DNA of 5,532 nt from positions 1-5,532 of the forward strand of contig JALZWJ010000017.1 of assembly GCA_023300065.1 (NCBI GenBank), in the 5' to 3' direction. The notes beneath the pieces are model-generated. The model worked only from the letters and a program-made list of their open reading frames with translations, was not told the origin of the DNA and searched no databases. Shown in pieces: positions 1-5,532 of this stretch; position 1 is the stretch's first letter, and every line of letters starts with the position of its first letter. Position numbers and translations under genes: made by a program. Source of the stretch: Akkermansiaceae bacterium (GTDB lineage Bacteria > Verrucomicrobiota > Verrucomicrobiia > Verrucomicrobiales > Akkermansiaceae).

Positions 1-14
1 ATCGGTGATCGGTG
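1..14. repeat. Perfect 7-bp tandem repeat at the window edge
   Basis: ATCGGTG occurs twice in direct tandem (1-7 and 8-14). The array may continue to the left of the window. It lies inside the broken transporter gene and would shift its frame again if it arose by duplication. A further partial ATCGG follows at 21-25. Two 7-bp copies can arise by chance, so significance is uncertain. Confidence 0.5.
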
Positions 15-120
15 AATGACATCGGAGAAGGTGGCGGCATTACGCCAAGAGATCTGGAGGTGATGCCGCAGCTAGAGAAGGAGGCAGAGGGCGGCTAGGC
101 CAGTGCGGTAGGCCACGATA

Positions 121-134
121 CTCCCAGCTCACAG
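121..134. repeat. Imperfect 7-bp tandem duplication at the frameshift
   Basis: On the plus strand CTCCCAG (121-127) is directly followed by CTCACAG (128-134), two heptamers differing at one base. The pair falls exactly where the EamA-like reading frame shifts. Deleting one copy joins the two transporter frames with no loss of family-like residues. Replication slippage that duplicated 7 bp, then one substitution, would explain it. The repeat is seen directly; the mechanism is inferred. Confidence 0.6.
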
Positions 135-230
135 TTGAGAGCTGGATCAATTCCCCCAGAACGGCGATGGAGCCCCAGAGCAGGACGATGATCTGGAGCT
201 TCAGGTGGTCGCGCGGCATGCAGCGAGGTT

Positions 231-1586
231 TTATTCAGCTGGGTCGATGTTCCGCACGCGGAAGAATGCCTTTTGTGCATCAATGACGACAGGCACGTTG
301 AGCGTTCTGTTTGTGATGGGGGTGATTTCCGGTGAGGCTGGGACCCAAGTTTCTGCATTGAGTGTGCCGACTTTTTCTTCAACGACGTAAGTGATATTAG
401 CGAACGCTTGCCAAGACAGGGTGAATGCGTTGCTAGCTGGGTTGGGGAGAAGCTCTGCATCGATGACGAGGATGTTGGGGTCAGTTTCGGTGGCGTAGAC
501 ACGCATGTTGAAGCCGGAATCACTACTACTGACGCCAGAGTTATGAATGGATATGGCAATCTCTACGGGAACTCCTGCTCGGAGGTCTAGCCCGCTGACG
601 GTCCCGTATTGGATGAACCGTTCCGTGAGGAGTGTGCCACCTGAGGCCGCGAAACTGGCTGAAAGGGCAGGGGTGTTGAAAACGGGGTTCGCGTTGTTGA
701 TGTTTAAGCGGGTGACTTCAATGCCGTTGATGTAAATGATCGCACCATCGTCGAAAGCGCCTTCAAATCCGAGGGCTTGAATGCCTCTTGTTGGGGTGAA
801 AGTGGTGCGGTTGTAGATAACGGCGGTACGCTGTCCCGAAGCCGGACTGGGGCTTAAGGTGGTTGCCGGACTGGGCTCTCCGGAGAGGCCTCCATAGCTT
901 AATGGGGTGGGGCTGGGCTCACTGAAAGCTGGGCCATCATAGTCGGCGGCGGTATGCCAAGTGTCGTAGAAGTCTGTGTCGGCGATCGAGGGGTCAAAGG
1001 CGCTGGTGCCATCGAGGGCGTGGTAGAAGCTCCAGTTAGCACCTGCTGGGACGACTTCTAGAATCGGGGCCAAGGGGTCACGCGAGGTAGAGAAGGTCAG
1101 AGAAAAAGAGCCTGTGGAGTTATTTTCTTCATCGACGGCGATGAAATAGGTGGTTCCAGGGACTGCATCGAAGTTCAAGCGGGCTCTATCGATAAAGGGC
1201 TCGCCGGTCTCGCCAAGACTTCTACTGGAGGCTGGGCGACTGATTTCTAAATCTTGGTATCGTTCGACAACCTCCAGGTTGGCGAGAGTACTCCCAGTAT
1301 AAACAGCCATGACGACATTGCCATTGTCTGTGCTGGGATCTCCGAGGATCTCTACTCGGCGCGGGGACTCTACGGTGAAAGCATACCAAAATGAGGCGCT
1401 AGCAGTGACTCCCGCATGGTCAGGCTCTCCGACCTCGGCGGTGGCGCCATCAGTTGTTCCCGCTACGACTCTTGTGAGTTGCGCATCAAGTAGATCAATG
1501 GCGGTGGCATCGGCGAAGTTATCGGACGCAGTGAGGGCGAAAGGGGCCAAAATGAAGCTTGTGAGAAAGACTCGTGAGAAATTCAT
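231..1586 (-). CDS. Secreted modular beta-rich protein with PPC-like domain
   Basis: This 451-residue exported protein has no recognisable enzymatic motif. Residues 1-20 form a signal peptide (basic start, core FLTSFILAPFALTA, probable cleavage before SDNF). Residues 21-167 resemble bacterial pre-peptidase C-terminal (PPC) domains: DNFADATAI at the start, GEPDHAG and FWYAFTVESP in the middle, then GTTYFIAVD and FSLTFS strands. Residues about 175-365 resemble a beta domain common in secreted Verrucomicrobiota and Planctomycetota proteins, with DDGAIIYINGIEV (279-291) and VEIAISIHNSG near its end. Residues about 385-446 form a final beta domain ending FFRVRN, like the C-terminal modules of many large verrucomicrobial exported proteins. 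No PEP-CTERM-type tail or membrane anchor follows; the protein ends NIDPAE. The ATG at 1586 lacks a clear Shine-Dalgarno sequence but is the only start that keeps the signal peptide. It probably acts outside the cytoplasm in adhesion or carbohydrate or protein binding, but its function is unknown. Confidence is high that the gene is real and lower for the domain names. Confidence 0.85.
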   Translation of the reverse strand: MNFSRVFLTSFILAPFALTASDNFADATAIDLLDAQLTRVVAGTTDGATAEVGEPDHAGVTASASFWYAFTVESPRRVEILGDPSTDNGNVVMAVYTGSTLANLEVVERYQDLEISRPASSRSLGETGEPFIDRARLNFDAVPGTTYFIAVDEENNSTGSFSLTFSTSRDPLAPILEVVPAGANWSFYHALDGTSAFDPSIADTDFYDTWHTAADYDGPAFSEPSPTPLSYGGLSGEPSPATTLSPSPASGQRTAVIYNRTTFTPTRGIQALGFEGAFDDGAIIYINGIEVTRLNINNANPVFNTPALSASFAASGGTLLTERFIQYGTVSGLDLRAGVPVEIAISIHNSGVSSSDSGFNMRVYATETDPNILVIDAELLPNPASNAFTLSWQAFANITYVVEEKVGTLNAETWVPASPEITPITNRTLNVPVVIDAQKAFFRVRNIDPAE

Positions 1587-1621
1587 AGTATATGAGGATT
1601 GGTCTCTGGTTAGACAATGAG

Positions 1622-1650
1622 AAGGTAGTGTTGGAATGCGGATCGGTCAA
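1622..1650 (-). promoter_or_regulatory. Weak candidate sigma70-type promoter for the secreted protein
   Basis: In the 74-bp gap between psd and the secreted-protein gene, the minus strand carries TTGACC (1650-1645), a 17-bp spacer and TACCTT (1627-1622). The -35 box is good (5 of 6) but the -10 box matches only 3 of 6. Transcription would begin about 30 bases before the ATG. The gene could equally be read through from psd, as no terminator hairpin is visible in the gap. Confidence 0.2.
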
Positions 1651-1660
1651 GGAGACGGAC

Positions 1661-2557
1661 TTATTGAGTTGTGGCTGCCGTTCCAACTTTCGCGTAAAGC
1701 TCTATGACCTCGCTGCTTGCTTTCAGGAGGTCTGCGGCGAAAATAAGAGTGTCTGGCTCGAAGATGAGGAGGGTGGAGGAGCCGCCGAAGGCAAAGTATC
1801 CTTTTTCGGCACCTTTTGTGACGGGTTTGCCAGGTTTGAAGGTCTGGTGAATGGAGCCTACGCAGGTCGCTCCGATTTCCATGCAAATCACGGTTCCAAA
1901 ATCTTTTGTGACTAATTCAGTGATGGTTCGTTTATTTTCCCAGAGGTAGGACAAGCGTTGTCTGAGGGCGAGGGGGGAGACGGAAAAGAGGGGGCCGTTG
2001 ATGAGGCGGGTCTCGCCCGGAGTTCCGGCGCAAGGGAAGTGAAAGCGGTGGTAATCTACCGGGCAGAGTCGCGAGAGGATCAGTGGGCCATCTTCATACT
2101 TGCGCGCCAGATCGGGGCAGCCGAGGAGGCCCGCGATATCGAATTTCTGTCCTTTTACGAAGACTGAGGTGATCTCGCTCGCCTTTGCAAACGCGAGGTG
2201 CCGCCCATCGGCTGGGAGGACCACGGGGGCATCGGCGATGGGGCGGGCCCCCGGTTTTAGTTTGCGATAGAAGAAATCATTAAATGAGGTGAATTCCTCC
2301 GGCTTTTTTTCGAAGTCATTAGTCGAGAGTCCGTAGGTGTCTAGGAATGGTGCGATTTTGGCGGTTGTTTTTGGGGCATCCATCCTGCGGCCATACCATT
2401 TTGAGAAGAAGGCACGCTTCACAAAGCTATGCAGGGCCAGCTTTCCGAGCGGATTTCCGTAGGCCCAGCGGAGGAATCCCTCGCCGTAGACTTGTTCGGT
2501 TTCTTTCTGTCCGGATTCGCGATTGAGATACTGAATGGGCTCCACGCGGGAGACCAT
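1661..2557 (-). CDS. psd: Phosphatidylserine decarboxylase proenzyme
   Basis: This enzyme decarboxylates phosphatidylserine to phosphatidylethanolamine, the last step of PE synthesis, at the inner face of the cytoplasmic membrane. The 298-residue product matches the pyruvoyl-dependent PSD family throughout: FNDFFYRKLKPGARPI (92-107), PADGR with Asp117, DYHRFHFP (168-175) with His170 and His173, INGPLFSVSP (186-195) and FGGSSTLLIF (257-266). By analogy with characterised PSDs, the proenzyme cleaves itself between Gly259 and Ser260. Ser260 becomes the pyruvoyl group of a 39-residue alpha chain, with Asp117 and His173 completing the triad. GGS-S at the cleavage site resembles the GGST form of PSDs from Clostridium, Chlamydia and eukaryotes rather than the LGST of E. 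coli. The N-terminus EPIQYLNRESG, then EQVYGEGFLRWAYGNPLGKLAL, is typical of the family and supports the ATG at 2557, though no Shine-Dalgarno sequence is seen. No phosphatidylserine synthase gene is adjacent. The gene diverges from the cytochrome c maturation cluster, with no obvious functional link. Confidence 0.96.
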   Translation of the reverse strand: MVSRVEPIQYLNRESGQKETEQVYGEGFLRWAYGNPLGKLALHSFVKRAFFSKWYGRRMDAPKTTAKIAPFLDTYGLSTNDFEKKPEEFTSFNDFFYRKLKPGARPIADAPVVLPADGRHLAFAKASEITSVFVKGQKFDIAGLLGCPDLARKYEDGPLILSRLCPVDYHRFHFPCAGTPGETRLINGPLFSVSPLALRQRLSYLWENKRTITELVTKDFGTVICMEIGATCVGSIHQTFKPGKPVTKGAEKGYFAFGGSSTLLIFEPDTLIFAADLLKASSEVIELYAKVGTAATTQ

Positions 2558-2619
2558 GGCTACGAATCAGGAAATTGAAATTTGAAATTTCACGCCCTGC
2601 CGCTACGTCTAGTGCAGCC
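2558..2619. promoter_or_regulatory. Divergent intergenic control region between psd and the lipoprotein gene
   Basis: These 62 bp separate two divergent starts, so they must hold promoter elements for both directions or overlap them. The only distinctive structure is the AT-rich GAAATT(T) array at 2571-2590, in a window that is otherwise GC-richer. TTGAAA occurs twice on the plus strand (2575-2580 and 2582-2587) as a possible -35 box, but no convincing -10 follows at 16-18 bp spacing. No good sigma70 pair is visible on the minus strand either. The assignment rests on position rather than on motif matches. Confidence 0.45.
2571..2590. repeat. Heptameric GAAATT(T) tandem repeat, three units
   Basis: GAAATT (2571-2576), GAAATTT (2577-2583) and GAAATTT (2584-2590) follow one another without a gap, followed by CAC. 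The array sits in the divergent promoter spacer, and its AT content contrasts with its surroundings. It may be an UP-like element, a protein-binding site or a slippage product; the sequence alone does not decide. Confidence 0.6.
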
Positions 2620-3204
2620 ATGCGCCACCTCGTCCTTTTTGCGACCGCTGCCACCTTGTTTACAGGATGTGGTCAGCCAGAAAAATCTATCCATGTGACT
2701 GAGACACGGGAGCTGACCCTCCACGATCGGCATTATCCCGGAAATCTACAGGATAAGCCTCCGCTGGGTTGGCGCCGTATTCCTGGCACGCAGTTCCGCC
2801 TCATTAACTTTGTCGCGGGGGAAGGGGACTCGGTTGAAATCGTGATGGGAGAGAGCCAGGGAGATGTTCTGGGGAATGCGAACCGTTGGTTAGGGCAGTT
2901 CGGCCTCACTCCGCTGCAATCTCAGGAGTATTTGGGGGAGACCACGATGCTCGGGCGCGAGGCCTTCATCGTCGAGGGGGCTGGAAAATATACCCCAGGA
3001 ATGGGGAAGGGGGAGATTGAAAATGCCTCTCTCATCGGAGTGATCCGTCAGTCAGGGGCGAACATCATCACCTTAAAAATGACCGGCCCCACGGTGGAGG
3101 TAGAGAAATGCCGCGAGGAGTTTTTTGAATACATGCGCAGCTTCATCACGATCGAGGACCACTACATCACCCCGCCTACCGGTGAATCCACTTCAGAATC
3201 CTAA
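2620..3204 (+). CDS. Predicted lipoprotein, first gene of the cytochrome c maturation cluster
   Basis: The product is a 194-residue predicted lipoprotein. From the ATG at 2620 it begins with MRH, a hydrophobic stretch and the lipobox LFTG-C, giving lipidation at Cys17. The frame is open back to a TTG at 2575, but that start would put 15 unhelpful residues before the signal peptide and would fall inside the GAAATTT repeat, so 2620 is preferred. The mature part has PPLGWRRIP (47-55), a strand with SVEIVMG, the pattern NRWLGQFGLTP (88-98), and KMTGP (153-157) followed by a helix EEFFEYMRSF. From memory, similar proteins with W-x-x-x-P, N-x-NRW-x-GQ-GL and a late TGP occur as uncharacterised proteins in Verrucomicrobiota and Planctomycetota, several beside ResB/CcsA genes. 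The gene ends 3 bp before resB, so the two are almost certainly co-transcribed. An accessory role in cytochrome c maturation on the outer side of the membrane is an inference from context only. No heme-binding CxxCH and no thioredoxin CxxC motif is present. Confidence 0.85.
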   Translation: MRHLVLFATAATLFTGCGQPEKSIHVTETRELTLHDRHYPGNLQDKPPLGWRRIPGTQFRLINFVAGEGDSVEIVMGESQGDVLGNANRWLGQFGLTPLQSQEYLGETTMLGREAFIVEGAGKYTPGMGKGEIENASLIGVIRQSGANIITLKMTGPTVEVEKCREEFFEYMRSFITIEDHYITPPTGESTSES

Positions 3205-3207
3205 ACC

Positions 3208-4443
3208 ATGAGCGATTCAAAAAACAAACCTCGCCCCTCACTCGGCGCGCGCATCTTCCGTATCCTCTCGGGCTATGAGATCGCGGTGACCTGTCTGAGC
3301 TTACTTTTTCTGCTGACCTTCTTCGGCACCATCGAGCAAAAATGGTTCGGCCTCTGGGCTACCATTCATAAGTATTTCGATATCGAGTCCCTCTACGTCA
3401 TTCCCACCCTCGGGAATGGCAAGCCCATCTTCTTCCCGCTTCCGGGAGCTTACTGGGTCATCGTGGTTCTAGGAATCAACATGCTTTGCGGAGCCATCAT
3501 CCGTGCTCGTAAAGGGTGGAAGAAATTCGGCGTCCTTCTCAGCCATTGCTCTATCCTCTTCATGCTCGTCGCCGGTGCGGTCTCTAGCGTCTCAAAGCAA
3601 GAGGGCCACATGCGGGTTCTGCAGGGTGAGAAATCTGATTACGCTCAAAAGCTCTTCACTCACGATATCGAGATCTTCAAGTATGGTGAAAATGGCGACC
3701 GCGAGGCCCCCGCAATCGTCCGCTCAGAGCACATCAAAGGCCTCGGCCCTGATGATCAAATTAATGCCACTTTTGAGAAATTCGACTTCACGTTACAGGT
3801 CGATAGTTACCTCCCTGTCTCGGCCCTCGCCGGTGCCTCGCCATCCAATCCCGCTCCAAACGGGATCGAAGTGGTCGATGGATTCTACATCCAAGAGGTC
3901 GAAAAAGACATCAAAGAAGAAGAGCGCAATATGCCCGGCTGCTACGTCACCGTGAAGGATAAGGACGGCAACCCCATCCAGCGCCTCGTCCTCTGGGCTG
4001 GCAATCCTTACCCCGTCAGTTTCACCCATGAAGGGGCCCGCTACGGCGTGACCTATCTCATGGAAGTTTGGCCAATGCCCTTCGTCGTGGATCTTCACAA
4101 GACACTTGGCGAATACCACCCCGGCACCCGCATCCCGCGTTGGTTTCAGAGCAATATCACCAAAGTCGATGGCTCCTCCCGCGAGGACTACGAAATCGTG
4201 ATGAACGAGCCGGCCCGCCACGATGGTTACACACTTTACCAAGCCGGCTACACCGCAGCCGCTGAGGGCGAGACCCCATCCTCCACCTTCGCAATCGTGA
4301 ATAACCCCTCCGATAAATGGCCCGAGTATGCGCTCTATGCCTCCACCGTTGGCCTCCTCATTCACTTCCTCGTCATGCTCGGCCGCTTTGCCGGGAGCAG
4401 TCGTCCTAAAAAATCTCCAACCATCGAATCTTCCGCTTCGTGA
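3208..4443 (+). CDS. resB: ResB/Ccs1-like cytochrome c biogenesis protein
   Basis: ResB (Ccs1, CcsB) partners CcsA in System II cytochrome c maturation, which delivers heme across the cytoplasmic membrane and ligates it to apocytochromes. The 411-residue product has the family layout: a basic cytoplasmic start; TM1 about 24-41 (CLSLLFLLTFFGTIEQ); TM2 about 82-98; TM3 about 107-126 (GVLLSHCSILFMLVAG); a large extracytoplasmic beta-rich domain at about 128-372; and TM4 about 374-393 (ALYASTVGLLIHFLVMLGRF), followed by a short polar tail. The late motif NEPARHDGYTLYQAGY (333-348) is the conserved ResB signature before the last helix. His113 in TM3 and His386 in TM4 are candidates for the membrane heme ligands described for CcsB/CcsA systems, but this is by position only. 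The ATG at 3208 follows the lipoprotein stop by 3 bp with no Shine-Dalgarno sequence, suggesting coupled translation. The stop overlaps the GTG start of ccsA. Codons are strongly C-ending (CTC, ATC, GCC), by eye more so than in the minus-strand genes. Confidence 0.92.
   Translation: MSDSKNKPRPSLGARIFRILSGYEIAVTCLSLLFLLTFFGTIEQKWFGLWATIHKYFDIESLYVIPTLGNGKPIFFPLPGAYWVIVVLGINMLCGAIIRARKGWKKFGVLLSHCSILFMLVAGAVSSVSKQEGHMRVLQGEKSDYAQKLFTHDIEIFKYGENGDREAPAIVRSEHIKGLGPDDQINATFEKFDFTLQVDSYLPVSALAGASPSNPAPNGIEVVDGFYIQEVEKDIKEEERNMPGCYVTVKDKDGNPIQRLVLWAGNPYPVSFTHEGARYGVTYLMEVWPMPFVVDLHKTLGEYHPGTRIPRWFQSNITKVDGSSREDYEIVMNEPARHDGYTLYQAGYTAAAEGETPSSTFAIVNNPSDKWPEYALYASTVGLLIHFLVMLGRFAGSSRPKKSPTIESSAS
4440..4443 (+). 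other. GTGA stop/start overlap of resB and ccsA
   Basis: The four bases GTGA contain the GTG start of ccsA (4440-4442) and the TGA stop of resB (4441-4443). The frame downstream has no ATG until codon 87, well inside conserved sequence, so GTG is the only start that keeps the first membrane helix. This is a classic arrangement for translational coupling of two subunits of one complex. Confidence 0.85.
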
Positions 4444-5532
4444 GTGCTAACCAACCTTCCCAAATCCGGCCCGCCGGACCTAATTATCAAGGCCTCCGGT
4501 GGGGCTTTGTCATCTTCTTTCTCCTCGTTCAATTTGGCCTCATCGGCTACGGAATTCGCGGCATTATCCCGGAGACTGAGATCCGTGAGGTGGATGCCTA
4601 CTCGCCGTGGAGTGATGAAGTGGTAGAGATCGCCTCAGCCATCCCCGTGCAGGATGGAGGGCGCATTAAGCCGCTCGCAACCTACGCCCGCTTTAAGATG
4701 CTCAGCTTCCACGGAGCCCTCACCATGAAGGTGAAGTCCGGCGGCACCGTGCACAAGATCGGCCCCGTCCAGTGGTATCTCGACTGCATGTTCCGCCCGG
4801 AGTTAGTCGATGATCTCCCCATTTTCCGCCTCGACGATTCAGACATCCTCAAGCCCTTTAACATCGAGACCAAGAAGCGCCGCGCCCGCCTCAGTTATAA
4901 TGATATTAAGAACGGCGGCACGGCTGACCAAGATGGCTTTCAACAACTCATTAATCGTGGGCGTGAGCTCCTCGAAAAACAGGAAGCGCAGGGGAAGGAA
5001 TCCCTCTCGCCGAACGAGCAAAAAACCATCGAATTTGCTCAACTTACCCTCAACTACATCGGCGTACGAGATTCACTAGACATTATCCGCGGAGGGCTGC
5101 CTGAGATCGATGTCTCCCAGCTCGCATACGTGGATAAGGATTACCTCGCGCTGCTCGATAATGCGGATAAGAGATCTCGCTTTTTCTACTGGCTGCCCGT
5201 TCTGGAGGGAGTGGTAAGATCGACGAGCCGCTTAGAGACTCCAGAGGCCCGGCAGTTCGAGTATGAGCTAAATCGCCAAGCCACTTTTGCGAAATACGGT
5301 CCCGTTTTGGTTCCACCTCAATCGAAGGATGATGAGGAGTGGATCAACCTCGGAACTGGGGTTGAGCAGTTTCTGCAAGGACGGCTCGCAGATGCTACGA
5401 TTTTCTTTGAAGATTTCCGTGTGCTTTCCGAGCTAGCCAACGCCGCGAAGAATCCGAACTCGCCTGACTTCCTCGACAAACTCACCGCTTGGAAAAAAGA
5501 CATGAGCTATCGTGCGGAAGTGCGCGAAGAGG
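4440..5532 (+). CDS. ccsA: CcsA-like cytochrome c biogenesis protein, N-terminal part (runs off right edge)
   Basis: An open frame of 364 codons from GTG 4440 reaches the window end without a stop. Residues 1-18 are polar. Residues about 19-40 form one membrane helix (LRWGFVIFFLLVQFGLIGY), after which at least 320 residues are soluble and probably extracytoplasmic. IPVQDGGRIKPLATYARF (68-85) is the hallmark found after the first helix in the large CcsA-type proteins of Bacteroidota and Verrucomicrobiota, where it reads roughly P-V-Q-x-G-G-R-x-K-P. A Lys/Glu/Arg-rich stretch at about 155-200 looks helical. VPPQSKDDEEWINLG (291-305) resembles a second conserved motif of these extensions. The heme-handling core (tryptophan-rich WWD segment, several more helices and conserved histidines) is not in the window, so the CcsA call rests on these motifs and on the overlap with resB. 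The predicted partner is ResB. The gene may be about twice the length of a minimal CcsA, as in related long forms. Confidence 0.85.
   Translation, partial: MSANQPSQIRPAGPNYQGLRWGFVIFFLLVQFGLIGYGIRGIIPETEIREVDAYSPWSDEVVEIASAIPVQDGGRIKPLATYARFKMLSFHGALTMKVKSGGTVHKIGPVQWYLDCMFRPELVDDLPIFRLDDSDILKPFNIETKKRRARLSYNDIKNGGTADQDGFQQLINRGRELLEKQEAQGKESLSPNEQKTIEFAQLTLNYIGVRDSLDIIRGGLPEIDVSQLAYVDKDYLALLDNADKRSRFFYWLPVLEGVVRSTSRLETPEARQFEYELNRQATFAKYGPVLVPPQSKDDEEWINLGTGVEQFLQGRLADATIFFEDFRVLSELANAAKNPNSPDFLDKLTAWKKDMSYRAEVREE

Larger units (their letters stand above)
1..219 (-). pseudogene. Broken 5' part of an EamA/DMT-type membrane transporter gene
   Basis: The minus strand opens with an ATG at 219-217, only 11 bases after the stop of the upstream secreted-protein gene. 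It encodes MPRDHLKLQ followed by a hydrophobic helix containing LLWGSIAVLGELIQLSTVS, the usual first membrane segment of EamA (drug/metabolite transporter) proteins. As written, this frame then degenerates into a Pro-rich tail and stops at TAA 42-40 (59 codons). In the next frame, however, the sequence continues as SIVAYRTGLAALCLLL, the expected second helix with its YR-x-x-x-A pattern, until a TAG at 74-72, after which LRHHLQISWRNA follows. The frame switch lies at an imperfect 7-bp tandem duplication (121-134). Removing one copy restores LSTVSIVAYR with normal family spacing. Two lesions in about 70 codons suggest a true pseudogene. Assembly error is the main alternative, and the rest of the gene is off the left edge. 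The family call is from motif memory, without an alignment. Confidence 0.6.

Noticed and set aside
95..559. 154-codon minus-strand open frame
   Set aside because: It overlaps the secreted-protein gene in another frame, is low-complexity Ser/Thr/Pro-rich, and has no signal or domain. It is a shadow frame.
1587..1617. TTGTCT ... TATACT promoter-like pair just before the secreted-protein gene
   Set aside because: TATACT directly abuts the ATG, so transcription would start inside the signal-peptide codons, and the 19-bp spacing is long.
1587..1660. Possible rho-independent terminator after psd
   Set aside because: I found no GC-rich hairpin followed by a T-run in this gap on the minus strand.
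1592..1915. 107-codon plus-strand open frame antisense to the psd 3' end
   Set aside because: It is antisense to strongly conserved psd coding sequence, with no recognisable family and no start signal.
2575..2619. TTG start at 2575 for the lipoprotein gene
   Set aside because: It would add 15 residues ahead of an otherwise complete lipoprotein signal peptide, and the start would lie within the GAAATTT array.
3793..4365. 190-codon minus-strand open frame inside resB
   Set aside because: It is Gly/Val/Asp-rich, as expected from the complement of C-ending codons in a GC-rich gene. The resB frame is well supported over the same span.
4444..4626. 60-codon plus-strand frame with GTG at 4444 just after the resB stop
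   Set aside because: It is Ser-rich and ends within ccsA. The frame from GTG 4440 gives a membrane helix and the PVQDGGRIKP motif and stays open to the window end.

Overview
The window looks like chromosomal DNA of a member of the Verrucomicrobiota (or a close PVC relative). This is an inference from protein style, not from a marker gene. The pointers are a secreted protein built from a PPC-like domain, a 'DDGA-YING' beta domain and a C-terminal domain ending in FFRVRN; a small lipoprotein with an NRW-GQ-GL pattern; a System II (ResB/CcsA) cytochrome c maturation cluster whose CcsA carries a large N-terminal extension; and almost no recognisable Shine-Dalgarno sequences. No rRNA, tRNA, CRISPR array, transposase or integrase is visible.

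Left half, minus strand (2557 down to 1). First comes psd, a phosphatidylserine decarboxylase with its Asp, His and Gly-Gly-Ser processing residues in place. After a gap of about 74 bp comes a 451-aa exported modular protein of unknown function. Eleven bases further on is the 5' part of an EamA/DMT-type membrane transporter gene that appears broken. It has a frameshift at an imperfect 7-bp tandem duplication, followed by an in-frame TAG in the restored frame. It runs off the left edge.

Right half, plus strand (2620 to 5532). A divergent cluster encodes a predicted lipoprotein of 194 aa, a ResB/Ccs1-like membrane protein of 411 aa, and the N-terminal 364 residues of a CcsA-like protein that continues past the right edge. 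Spacing is tight: 3 bp between lipoprotein and resB, and a 4-bp GTGA overlap between resB and ccsA. ResB and CcsA together are known to move heme across the membrane and attach it to apocytochromes c. The lipoprotein is probably co-transcribed and may be an accessory factor, but its role is unknown.

The psd and lipoprotein genes diverge from a 62-bp spacer containing an AT-rich heptameric tandem repeat (GAAATTT type), the only obvious regulatory-looking structure. No stretch longer than 300 bases lacks a gene. The least ordinary points are the disrupted transporter with its 7-bp duplications, the lipoprotein in the cytochrome c maturation cluster, and the long extracytoplasmic N-terminal region of CcsA. 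I see no clear evidence of a wholly new system.
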